Assembly: GCA_947846985.1 (NCBI GenBank)
Contig: CANTUZ010000014.1
Span: 5,441,669-5,505,668, forward strand
Length of the DNA stretch: 64,000 bases
Origin: Fratercula arctica
Lineage: Eukaryota > Chordata > Aves > Charadriiformes > Alcidae
Direction of reading: 5' to 3'
The notes under the pieces were generated by a model that was given only the letters and a program-made list of their open reading frames with translations, was not told the DNA's origin and did not search any database. The translations under genes and the position numbers were made by a program. Shown piece by piece: positions 22,801 to 30,976 of this stretch (position 1 is the first letter of the stretch; the number at the start of each line of letters is the position of its first letter).

Positions 22801-23874
22801 CGCGAGTGGGGGAGGGGCCGGTAGTCACGTGACGGGCGGTGCTGGGGGTGGGGGAGGGGTGAGGGATCCCGGGGGGGCCCAGACGTCCGGGCGGGGGGGC
22901 GGGGGGGGGGCGATGACAACACTCACCGTGGGCGGGGCCGGGGGGGGCTCCGGGCCCCTCCCCCCTGCAGGGGGGCTGGGGGCGAGGCCTTGCTCTGGGA
23001 GGGGTGGGTGGGGCGATATGCAAATCAGCATGCAAATCAGAAGCAGATTAATATGCAAATGGCAATCCCTGCCCACCGGCAGAGGCCATGCCCACACCCC
23101 GGGGTCACACCCACACAGGCTCCACCCACTCCGGCCACACCCCCGATGAGGCCCCGCCCACCCACGGCAGAGTCTGGTTCCCCACAGAAGCCACGCCCAC
23201 ACAGGCCACGCCCCCCCCCGTGGCCACGCCCTCTTCCCAGATCCCACCCACCTCGAGATCCCACCCTGGCCACGCCCCCTCCCCGAGACCCCTCCCCTTC
23301 TGCAAGCCCCGCCCACCCCATAAACCCCGCCCCTCTACTGCCCGTGGCCCGAGCCCCGCCCACCCCAGGCCCCGCCCCCTCGAGGCCCCGCCCCTTCGCC
23401 GAGGCCCCGCCCTCCCAAGACCCCGCCCACCGGCGCGGTGCTGACGCAGGCGCAGCTCGAGGCGGCGGCAGAGGGCGGGGCCGAAGTGCTGCAAGATGGC
23501 GGCGGCCCGGCCCGAGCGCAGCGGCAGCGGGTACCGAGCCAGGGAGCGCAGAGCCTGGGGGGGAACGGACGGTGGGACCCCCGCAACCCACCGAGACCCC
23601 CCCCGGGACCCCCTCGGGCTTCCCGGGATGCCCCCGGGCCCACAGGGACCCCACCGGGAACCCCCCCGGGACCCCCCGGGCCTCTCCCAGGACCCCCAGG
23701 GACCCTCCCGAGTCCACCGGGACCCCGCCCCCATTCACCCACCCGCTCGTAGACCCCCCGGACCCGCGTCCCGGCCGCCTCGTCCCGCCATTCCCGCAGC
23801 CAGCGGGTAAAGAGCGGGTTCGGGGGTGGGCGGCGGCGGCGGCGGCGGCGGGGGGGGGCGGCGGCCTCCGGCAT
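13891..23874 (-). CDS. MUS81: MUS81, structure-specific endonuclease catalytic subunit
   Basis: MUS81 with an EME partner cuts 3' flaps, stalled forks and nicked Holliday junctions in the nucleus. Sixteen coding exons, 5' to 3': 23743-23874, 23431-23554, 22927-22964, 22770-22841, 22324-22395, 22089-22147, 21321-21467, 20485-20559, 19735-19844, 19158-19258, 18346-18463, 16420-16515, 15903-16022, 15177-15280, 14338-14421 and 13891-13957. All joins keep phase. Landmarks: NPLFTRWLREWRDEAAG (N-terminal HhH), ALRSLARYPLPLRSG, RYSLTPRGQILAQRLAD (winged helix), ELRPGEFDIVLCADV, LHVGDFLWVARE, VVERKTAADL (ERKx3D nuclease motif), YREQK, FRLGRCGL, VVDGFVVKRT, VGDVFARQLLQLGGVS (C-terminal HhH) and SLSRALAQLYGTAGPLT at the end. 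About 505 residues against about 550 in human. Exon 11 has a one-base frame break in the C-run 18401-18409 (before EQLPLPLPVLRQAAASTQ). The catalytic residues are intact, so the gene looks functional. Confidence 0.96.
14440..15170. repeat. AAGAAGGGACCCCCCCC minisatellite, MUS81 intron 14
   Basis: Tandem units of about 28-36 bases with CCCCAAGAAGGGACCC and CCAATTCCCCCCCC. It fills most of the intron between MUS81 exons 14 and 15. The adjacent intron 15 (13965-14330) holds a GGGGTCCCAGGTTCTGGGG array. G-rich in MUS81 sense in intron 14, C-rich in intron 15. Confidence 0.8.
15300..15900. repeat. C-run repeat, MUS81 intron 13
   Basis: C-rich degenerate repeat with GGGACCCTCTTTGCCCCCC and CGGACCCCCTTTACCCC; a block containing ACTGCCACCTCCAACC is a diverged second copy of one near 15620. 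Intronic; nothing else seen. Confidence 0.7.
16045..16415. repeat. ATGTCCCCCCC repeat, MUS81 intron 12
   Basis: C-rich tract of CCCCCCATGTCCCC and CCCGTCCCCCC units between MUS81 exons 12 and 13. No exon. Confidence 0.7.
16620..18345. repeat. Minisatellite built from the MUS81 exon 11 splice donor
   Basis: About 45-50 tandem units of roughly 33-42 bases. On the MUS81 (minus) strand each unit carries CAGCACCCAGGTACCCCCCC followed by CATGGGACCCCCC. The last ten exon bases of MUS81 exon 11 plus the donor (CAGCACCCAG|GTACC) are identical to this core, and the array abuts the real donor at 18346/18345. Nearly every unit therefore keeps a consensus 5' splice site. Some units double the GGGTGCTGGGTGCTGG part. 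The array occupies nearly all of intron 11. Its long open frames are repeat artefacts. Confidence 0.92.
18490..19150. repeat. ACTGGGAGGG minisatellite, MUS81 intron 10
   Basis: CCCAGTCCACTCCCAGTCC-type units begin directly at the exon 10 donor (AAG|GTGGGACTGGGAGTGG in MUS81 sense) and continue as degenerate CCCAGTAACCCCCAAT pieces to exon 11. G-rich in MUS81 sense. Same family as 12090-13105. Confidence 0.85.
19260..19734. repeat. GCCCCGCCC/GGGCGTGG-rich segment, MUS81 intron 9
   Basis: Non-G-run intronic sequence dense in CCCCGCCCC and GGGCGTGG motifs (Sp1/KLF type), repeated irregularly every 20-40 bases. Similar segments lie at 23090-23440, 32700-32960 and 35280-35480. Whether it binds factors is unknown; it may be a dispersed repeat. 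Confidence 0.55.
19850..20480. repeat. GGGACACTGGGG repeat, MUS81 intron 8
   Basis: Degenerate repeats of GGGGACAGGGACACTGGGG and GGGACAAGGGGACCCCTGG. Parts near 20000-20040 resemble exon 9 (a second CCCCGGCCTGGGGACAG block), but no second coding exon is credible. C-rich in MUS81 sense. Confidence 0.65.
20600..21300. repeat. ACTGGGAGGCACTGGG minisatellite, MUS81 intron 7
   Basis: CCCAGTGCCTCCCAGTAACC-type tandem units with a higher-order block of about 115 bases visible as repeated CAGTGCGCCCAGTCCCATCC. G-rich in MUS81 sense, same family as 12090-13105. Confidence 0.85.
21520..22080. repeat. ACTGGG minisatellite, MUS81 intron 6
   Basis: CCCAGTGCCCACCAGTACCC-type units, degenerate toward exon 6. 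Same family and same polarity (G-rich in MUS81 sense) as the neighbouring introns. Confidence 0.8.
22435..22768. repeat. ACTGGG minisatellite, MUS81 intron 4
   Basis: CCCCTCCCAGTGCCTCCCAG-type units running up to the exon 4 donor; in MUS81 sense the donor CAG|GTGAGGCACTGGGAGG leads straight into the array. No exon. Confidence 0.8.
23018..23060. promoter_or_regulatory. Three octamer motifs (ATGCAAAT)
   Basis: Exact ATGCAAAT at 23018-23025, 23030-23037 and 23053-23060, spaced 12 and 23 bases, inside MUS81 intron 2 and about 0.8 kb downstream of its start codon. ATGCAAAT is the POU-factor octamer. It stands out as AT-rich sequence in GC-rich surroundings. Activity is not shown. Confidence 0.5.
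23090..23430. repeat. GGCCACGCCC/CCCCGCCCA-rich segment, MUS81 intron 2
   Basis: About 340 bases of CCACGCCC and CCCCGCCCA repeated irregularly, the same type as 19260-19734. Dense in GC/CACCC boxes. Intronic. Confidence 0.55.
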
Positions 23875-24160
23875 GGCCGGGAACGGGGAGCGGCCGCCGT
23901 TGACCCGGAACTGCCTTTCGCCGCCGCTCTAGGCCGCCGGGAGGCCGCGCTCGGCTGCTCTGGAGGACTCCGCTCTAGGCCGCTGGACTCGGCTGCTCTG
24001 GAAGACTCGCGGCCGCTCTAGGCCGCCTGGAGGCCGAGCTTTTCTGCTCTGGAGGACTCCGCTCTAGGCCGCTGCACTCGTCTGCTCTGGGAGACTCGCG
24101 GCCGCTCTAGGCCTTCCGGAGGGCGCCCTCTTCTGCTCTGGAGGACTCGCTGCCTCAGCG
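23875..24160 (-). promoter_or_regulatory. MUS81 promoter with CTCTAGGCCG tandem repeat
   Basis: CpG-rich upstream region of MUS81. From about 23927 it is a tandem of about 118-base units with CGCTCTAGGCCGC, TGCTCTGGAGGACTC and CTGCTCTGGGAGACTCGCGG. An Ets-type CCGGAA occurs near 23909. No TATA box is seen. BANF1 ends only about 400 bases upstream. Confidence 0.6.
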
Positions 24161-24279
24161 GGTCCCCGTAAAGCCCCCGGGGGGGATAAATTCCCCCCCA
24201 ATTGCCCCCCCCGCGCCCCCAGTTGCCCCCCCCGCGCCCCCAGTTGCCCCTCCTGGGCAGGATCCAGCACAGCAAAACC

Positions 24280-24285
24280 TTTATT
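24280..24285 (-). terminator. BANF1: BANF1 poly(A) signal AATAAA
   Basis: AATAAA on the minus strand, with a GT-rich stretch just beyond it, in AT-rich sequence. It is the first such signal after the BANF1 stop codon at 25404 and would give a 3' UTR of about 1.1 kb. Confidence 0.7.
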
Positions 24286-24309
24286 GTTTAGAAAACGCTT
24301 TTACAAACA

Positions 24310-25400
24310 AATTCGAAGGGTGGGGGGGGGGGGGGGGCACCGCCAAAATGACACAGTTTCCCCCCAAACGCCCCAAAATTGCCCCCCCCCCCCCCCGGGA
24401 GCGAGGGGCAGAGTCAGCACAGCCCCGGGGGGGGGAGGGGAGAGCTGGGGTCCCCCCAACCCCCCCTGGGTGACTGGGGGGGGGCAGCACCCTCGGGTGG
24501 CTTTGGGGGGAGAAGCCCCGAAATGGGTCTGGGGGGGCCCCCGGGGGGGGCAGCACCAGAGTTTGGGGGATCCCCAGATGAGGGGGGGGGGTTTGCCCCC
24601 CCCCCCCCCGCTGCCCCCAAAGCCACCGTTTTCTGGGGGGGGGGGGACTTTGGGGTCCCCAGGGGGTTTTGGGGAGCCCCCAAACGCTGCGGGGGGGGGG
24701 AAGCGGCTCCTGCTACCCCCAGAGCTGGGGGGGGGGGGGTTGGGGGTGCCCAAGGGGATATTGGGGTGCTGGGGGGGGGGAATTGGGGTGCTGGGGGGGG
24801 GGAATTGGGGTGCGGGGGGGGGGGGTTGGGGAGCCCCCAGTTCCCGCTGCCCCCAGGGGTGGGGGGGAGCTGGAGGCTGTTGGGTGTTTGGGGGCTCCTG
24901 GGGAGGGATTTTGGGGCTGTTTGTGGGGATTTTGGGGTGCCGCGAGGGCGTGTTGGCACCCGGAGGGGGGATGTGGGGTACCCGGGGGGGGGGGGGGGCG
25001 TTGGGGGGGGATTTTTGGGGTGCTGGGGGGGGGTTTGGGGAGCCCCCAGTCCCTGCTGCCCCCAGGTGTGTGGGAGCCGCAACCTGTTGGATGTTTGGGG
25101 CTGTTTGGTAGGGGGAGGGGGGGGGGGTTGGGGCGCAAGTGGATTTTTGGGTGCTGGGGGGGGGGTTGAGGTGCCGGGGGGGGGTTGGGGTGCCCAGGGG
25201 GGGTGTTGGGGTGAGGTTTTTGGGGACACCCCCCCCACACCGCCCCCCCCCCAAGTTCTTGCTGTCCCCAGATGTTTTGGGGAGCTGCAGTCTGCGGGAC
25301 GTTCAGGCTTTGCTGGGGGTTGCGGGGGGGGGGGTTTGGGTGCTGGGGGGGGGGGGGTTGGGGTGCGGGGGGTGTTTGGGGGGGGTGCGGGGGGGGGGGC
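24310..25400. repeat. BANF1 3' UTR: about 208-bp tandem repeat plus G-runs
   Basis: Three diverged units about 208-215 bases apart, each with a GCTGCCCCCAG or GCTGTCCCCAG box (near 24846, 25055, 25261) followed by a GGAGCTG/GGAGCCG and TGTTTGGGG-like segment, separated by GGGGTGCTGGGGGGG runs. On the plus strand the boxes look like splice acceptors, but no protein homology follows. Confidence 0.65.
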
Positions 25401-25403
25401 AGC

Positions 25404-26689
25404 TCAGAGGAAGGCGTCGCACCACTCCCGCAGGCAGCCGGAGCAATCCCGCGACTGCTTGGCGTTGGCTCCGCACGTCTCCTTCAGCCACTCCCGGAAC
25501 AGCTCCTCGTCCTTGCGCAGCACCAGGAACTGCCCCAGCACCACGTAGGCCTGGGGGGGGGCGGGGGGGGGGGGACAGGGATGTCACCGGGGGGGTGGCA
25601 CACCCCTCGTGTCCCCCCCGTGTCCCTAAGAACGGCCCCTCATCCGGTGAGGGGACAGGGATGTCACCGCAGGGCCGGTGCACCCCTCCGTGTCCCTTGT
25701 CCCTAAGAACATCCCCACATAAAGCCGGGGGGGGCATGATGGGGACACGGGGGTGTCACCGGGGAGGGGGTGGCACAATCCCTCTGTCCCTGCCGTGTCC
25801 CTAAGAACAGTCCCACATCCGGCGGGGGGACAGGGATGTCACCGCAGGACTGGTGCACCCCCTCTGCCCCCCCCTGCTGTGTCTCTAGAAACGGCCCTGG
25901 GACCCCCCCCATGTCCCCAAGGGGGTCCCCGTCCCACCCCCGTGTCCCCAGGGACGTCCTTGTGTCCCCCAGCCCATCTCTGCGCCACCCCATGTCCCCA
26001 GAGGTGCCCCTGTGCCCCCCCAGGGACGTCCCCATGTCCCCCACCGTGTCCCACGTGACCACCGTATCCCCAGCGTCACCTTCCTCAGTGACACCCCCAC
26101 ACCACCAGGGACCCCTCTGGGGACACCCCTGTCCCCTCGGTGACACCCCCACACCACCAGCGACCCCTTTGGGGACACCCCTGTCCCCTCGGTGACACTC
26201 CCACCTCCCTGGGGACCACCTTGGGGACACCCCCACATCCCTGGGGACCCCCCTGCGGATATCCCTGTCTCCTTGGTGACAATCTTGTCCCCTTGGGGAC
26301 ATGCCCATCCCCTTGGAGACACCTCTGTTTCCTTGGTGACAACCCCACCTCCCTGGAAACCCCCTTGGGGACACCTCTGTCCCCTAGGGGACACCTCCAT
26401 CTCCTTGGGGAGACCCCTGTCCCCTTGGTGACACCCCCTCACCTCCAGACGCCCCCCAGGGCCCCCCCCTCTCCCCCTGTGCCGGCTCCCAAAGATGTCC
26501 CTGTCCCCACGGCACCCCCTCCCTGGGGCAGGGTGTCCCCAGGGTGTCCCCGCGTGTCCCCACCTTGTCGAAGCCCTTCTCCTCCAGCTTCTTGCCCAGG
26601 ACGTCCCCGATCCCGGCCAAGGTCCCCACCGGCTTCTCCCCCATCGGCTCCGCCACGAAGTCCCGGTGCTTCTGCGAGGTCGAGGACAT
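25404..26689 (-). CDS. BANF1: BANF1 (BAF), barrier-to-autointegration factor
   Basis: BANF1 is a small DNA-bridging dimer that binds LEM-domain proteins and lamins and gathers chromosomes at nuclear envelope re-formation. Two coding exons: 26564-26689 (start [19 protein letters not shown], then [17 protein letters not shown]) and 25404-25550 ([40 protein letters not shown] stop). It predicts 90 residues against 89 in human, with the helix-hairpin-helix GIGxVLGKKL intact and no frame breaks. The acceptor just before the start codon (CAG|GCGCC ATG at 26694) implies a non-coding first exon about 2.2 kb upstream. The gene is functional as read. Confidence 0.97.
25560..26450. repeat. GTCACC/GTCCCC repeat, BANF1 coding intron
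   Basis: Degenerate units with ACAGGGATGTCACCG, TGTCCCTAAGAAC and CCTTGGGGACACC. The first part (25560-25900) repeats at about 100-125 bases. Intronic; nothing else recognised. Confidence 0.7.
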
Positions 26690-26699
26690 GGCGCCTGCG

Positions 26700-28600
26700 G
26701 GGACACAGGGACAGTGAGGGGACGCGGGAACGTGGGGATGGTGAGGGGACACGGGGACGGGAGGGGGACACGGGGATGGTGAGGGGACACGGGGACGGGA
26801 GGGGACACGGGGATGGTGAGGGGACACGGGGACGGGAGGGGACACGGGGATGGTGAGGGGACACGGGGACGGGAGGGGACACGGGGATGGTGAGGGGACA
26901 CGGGGACAGCAGGGGGACACGGGGATGGTGAGGGGACACGGGGACGGGAGGGGACACGGGGATGGTGAGGGGACACGGGGATGGTGAGGGGACACGGGGA
27001 TGGTGAGGGGACATGGGGATGGTGAGGGGACACGGGGATGGTGAGGGGACACGGGGACGGGAGGGGGACACGGGGATGGTGAGGGGACACGGGGACGGGA
27101 GGGGACACGGGGATGGTGAGAGGACACGGGGACAGCAGGGGGACACGGGGATGGGAGGGGACACGGGGACGGGAGGGGGACACGGGGATGGTGAGGGGAC
27201 ACGGGGATGGTGAGGGGACACGGGGACGGCAGGGGGACACGGGGATGGTGAGGGGACACGGGGATGGTGAGGGGACACGGGGATGGTGAGGGGACATGGG
27301 GATGGTGAGGGGACACGGGGATGGTGAGGGGACACGGGGATGGTGAGGGGACACGGGGACGGCAGGGGGACACGGGGATGGTGAGGGGACACGGGGATGG
27401 CAGGGGGACACGGGGATGGTGAGGGGACACAGGGATGGTGAGGGGACACGGGGATGGCAGGGGGACATGGGGACGGCAGGGGACACGGGGATGGTGAGGG
27501 GACACGGGATGGTGAGGGGACACGGGGACGGGAGGGGACACGGGGATGGTGAGGGGACATGGGGATGGTGAGGGGACACGGGGATGGTGAGGGGACATGG
27601 GGATGGTGAGGGGACACGGGGATGGTGAGGGGACATGGGGATGGTGAGGGGACACGGGGATGGTGAGGGGACACGGGGACGGGAGGGGGACACGGGGATG
27701 GTGAGGGGACACGGGGATGGGAGGGGGACACGGGGATGGTGAGGGGACATGGGGATGGTGAGGGGACACGGGGATGGTGAGGGGACAACGGGGGACGGCA
27801 GGGGGACACGGGGATGGTGAGGGGACACGGGGACGGCAGGGGGACACGGGGATGGTGAGGGGGACACGGGGATGGTGAGGGGACACGGGGATGGCAGGGG
27901 GACATGGGGACGGCAGGGGGACACGGGGATGGTGAGGGGACACGGGGATGGTGAGGGGACACGGGGACGGGAGGGGACACGGGGATGGTGAGGGGACACG
28001 GGGACGGGAGGGGGACACGGGGATGGTGAGGGGACACGGGGATGGGAGGGGACACGGGGATGGTGAGGGGACACGGGGATGGGAGGGGACACGGGGATGG
28101 TGAGGGGACACGGGGATGGCAGGGGGACACGGGGACGGCAGGGGGACACGGGGATGGTGAGGGGACACGGGGATGGTGAGGGGACACGGGGACAGCAGGG
28201 GGACATGGGGATGGCGAGGGGACACGGGAACAGGGAGAGGACAGTGGGGGGACACGGGGACGGGAGGGGGACACGGGGACGGCGAAGGGACGGGGGGCAG
28301 TGAGGGGACGCAGGGGTGGCACGGGGACATGGAGATGGCGAGGGGACACGGGGACAGGGAGGGGACAGGGGGACAGTGGGGGGACACGGGGACAGGGAGG
28401 GGACAGTGGGGGGACACGGGGATGGCGAGGGGACACGGGGACAGGGAGGGGACGGGGGACAGTGGGGGGACACGGGGACAGGGAGGGGACACGGGGACAG
28501 GGAGGGGACACGGGGACAGGGAGGGGACGGGGGACAGTGGGGGGACACGGGGACAGGGAGGGGACATGTGGATGCGGGGACAGTGAGGGGATGCAAACAG
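26700..28600. repeat. 20-bp minisatellite GATGGTGAGGGGACACGGGG, BANF1 intron 1
   Basis: About 1.9 kb and roughly 90 copies of a 20-bp unit GATGGTGAGGGGACACGGGG, with GACGGGAGGGGACACGG and GACGGCAGGGGGACACGG variants. It lies between the first coding exon and the predicted non-coding exon. It generates very long proline/serine frames on the minus strand that are not genes. Confidence 0.92.
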
Positions 28601-28852
28601 CGAAGGGACAGAGGGACGGGGAGGGGACACAGCGCTGGGGGGGGATGAGGACAGCGGGGGCGGGGACAGGGGACAGCCCGGGGAGGGCCCGACAGCCGGG
28701 GAGAGGCCAGAGCGGGAGGGGACCCCACGGCGGAGGGACGCGGGGCCAAGGAGGGGCGGGGCCGGGGGAGGGACACACGGGGACCGGGGACCTTTGGGGA
28801 CCCCTGGGGACATTCGGGGACCGCTCGGGCCCTCCCGCGCCCCCGCCCTCAC

Positions 28853-28920
28853 CGGCCCCTCCCGCCGCTCCAACCGCCGCTCCCGCCTCAGGCCGCCGCC
28901 GCTGCGCAATGACGTCACGT
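28853..28920 (-). promoter_or_regulatory. BANF1: BANF1 promoter with CRE and non-coding exon 1
   Basis: A perfect palindromic CRE, TGACGTCA, lies at 28910-28917 in a CpG island. Downstream in BANF1 sense is a GC-rich stretch ending at a donor (GGGGCCG|GTGAGG, 28853/28852) that fits the non-coding first exon required by the acceptor at 26694. The transcription start is inferred to lie about 28870-28900. Confidence 0.65.
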
Positions 28921-29074
28921 CCGGCGGCGCCGGCGCAAGGGCCGGAAACGACCATAGAGACGGAAAGAGACGGAGCGGCCGCTCCGGGCAGGGCGGGGCC
29001 GCTCTGGGCGGTGGGAGGAAGAACAGAGACGGGGGCGGCGGGGGCTGGAGAAGACCATGGACCATGGACCATCC

Positions 29075-29945
29075 CCGGGTCCCTCCCAGGTTCTCCTGGA
29101 TTCCCAGGTGATGGCTCCAGGTTCCCCTGGAAGCCCAGAGGTCTCCAGGTTCCTCCCAGGTTGGCCTGGAAGCCTGGCCATCGCCGGGTGCCGCCGGGTT
29201 CCCCTGGACACTCAGTGCCCCCGGGTCCTCCTGGAAGCCTGGATGATGGCTCCAAGTTCTCCTGGAGGTCTGGAGACCATCTCGGGGTTCCTCTGGAAGC
29301 CCAGACAACATTCCCAGGTTCTCCTTGACACGTGGATGATGTCCCCAGGTTCTCCTGGAAGCCCTGTCGATGCCTCCAGGGTCCTCCCAGGTTCTCCTGG
29401 ATGTCTCTGGGTTCCACCAGGTTCCCCTGGACACTCGATGTTCCCAGGTCCTCCTGGATGATGGTTCCAGGTTCTCCAGGAGATCTGGAGACCATCTCAG
29501 AGTTCCCCTGGAAGCCTGGGTGATGTCTCCAGGTTCCCCCCAGGTTCTCCTGGAATCCTGGACAACTCCGGGTTCCTCACAGGTTCCCTCGGACACTCAA
29601 TGTCCCTGGGTTCCCCTGGAAGCTTGGATGATGGCTCCAGGTTCTCCTGGACATCAGGAGACCATCTCAGGGTTCCCCTGGAAAATGCCTCCAGGTTCCC
29701 CCCAGGTTCTCCTGGAATCCTGGACAACTCCGGGTTCCTCACAGGTTCCCTCGGACACTCAGTGTCCCTGGGTCCTCCTGGAAGCCTGGATGATGCCTCC
29801 AGGTTCCCCACAGATTCTCCTGGATGTCTCCAGGTTCTCCCAGGTCCCCCTGGACACCTGGACAATGTCCCCACGTCCTCCTGGAAGCCGGGACGATGGC
29901 TCCAGGTTCCTCCCGTGTCCCCTGTCCCCACCAGTGTCCCCTCCG
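29075..29945. repeat. TCCAGGTTCTCCTGGA minisatellite
   Basis: Tandem units of about 30-60 bases built on CCAGGTTCTCCTGGA (itself nearly palindromic), AAGCCTGGATGATGGCTCC and GTTCCCCTGGACACTC. Intergenic, upstream of BANF1 (minus) and beyond the TRMT112 3' end. Long frames exist on both strands, but the content is pure repeat. Confidence 0.85.
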
Positions 29946-29949
29946 TCCC

Positions 29950-30560
29950 ACCGGCTTCTCCCACAGGATCCGCAAAGAGGCCCAAAATGGTGACGTCGTC
30001 CCGACGTCGGCACAAAAAAATGAGGCTTTTTATTAAATTCATGGAAAAAAAAAACCCCAACAATGGCGGAACAACGGCCCAGAAATGGGGGAGAAAAGGG
30101 AAATATTGGGGAAAAGCTGCGCGAAAAGCCGGAATTTTGAGAAATGAAAGGAATTTTGGAGCAAAGACGAGAGATTTGGGGCAAAAAAGAAAGATCTCGG
30201 GCAAAAGCGGGAGATTGCGGGGCAAAAAAAAGAGGGATTTGGGGGGAAAAAGGGAAATTGGGGGGCAAAAAATTGGGATTTGGGAGTAAAAAAAAAAGAA
30301 TTTAGAAGCAAAACCGGGGGCAAAAAAAGGGGAAATCTGGGGACAAAAGGGAGGGATTTGGGGGCAAAGAATTGGGATTTGGGGATTAAAAAAAAAGAAT
30401 TTGGGAGCAAGGCCGGGAGATTTCGGGGCAAAAAAAAAAAGGGATTTTGGCATAAACCCGGGAGATTTTGGAGCAAAAAAGAGACATTTTGGGGGCAAAA
30501 CTCCCAAGAAACCCCACAATTCCCACGAAAACACCCCCTCATGCATATGGATGAGCCCCG
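29950..30560. repeat. A-rich GGGGCAAAAAA repeat with orphan minus-strand AATAAA
   Basis: Purine-rich on the plus strand, with degenerate GAGATTTGGGGCAAAAAAG units of about 30 bases. It contains minus-strand AATAAA at 30029-30034. This could be a distal poly(A) site of TRMT112 or the tail of an unrecognised minus-strand transcript; no coding exon supports the latter. An ATATGCAAAT octamer lies near 30564. Confidence 0.6.
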
Positions 30561-30808
30561 CCCCATATGCAAATCACCCCGGGCCCCCACCCCCTCCTTA
30601 ATTCCCCCCCCCCGGGCATTAAAGCTGGGAGCCGGGGGGGGGGGGGGGGGGGGCCGCTGTGAGAAATGGGGGTGTCCCCCCCTCCCCGGGTGTCCCCACT
30701 CTTTTCTGCGCGCCCCCCCCCCCATCCCCCCTCTGCCCCCCTCCATCCCCCCCCCCATTTTTAGCCCCCCCCACCCCCCCCCAGATTTCAGGGTCCCCCA
30801 TAATTCCC

Positions 30809-30814
30809 TTTATT
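30809..30814 (-). terminator. TRMT112: TRMT112 poly(A) signal AATAAA
   Basis: AATAAA on the minus strand, about 165 bases after the TRMT112 stop codon, a normal distance for this compact gene. Confidence 0.7.
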
Positions 30815-30976
30815 CCCCCTTGGGGGGTGGTGGGGGGGGGGTGTGTAACGCCTCCGCCCTCCCTTGGGGACACCCCCATTTTTTTGGGGGGCCCCCCCCA
30901 TAGATTTGGGGTGCAGGGAGGTGTCCCCAAGTCCTGTGTGTGTCCCCCCCCCCCCCCGTGTCCCCCCCCCCCGGCT

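Noticed and set aside
22990..23440. A SINE or tRNA-derived element around the octamers and GC boxes
   Set aside because: No A/B box pair, no A-tail and no target-site duplication could be seen.
25885..29596. Minus-strand open frames of about 960-1070 codons rich in Pro/Ser/Val
   Set aside because: They are translations of the 20-bp minisatellite around BANF1. Only the short BANF1 exon inside them is real; a mucin-like protein would need non-repeat domains and splice signals, which are absent.
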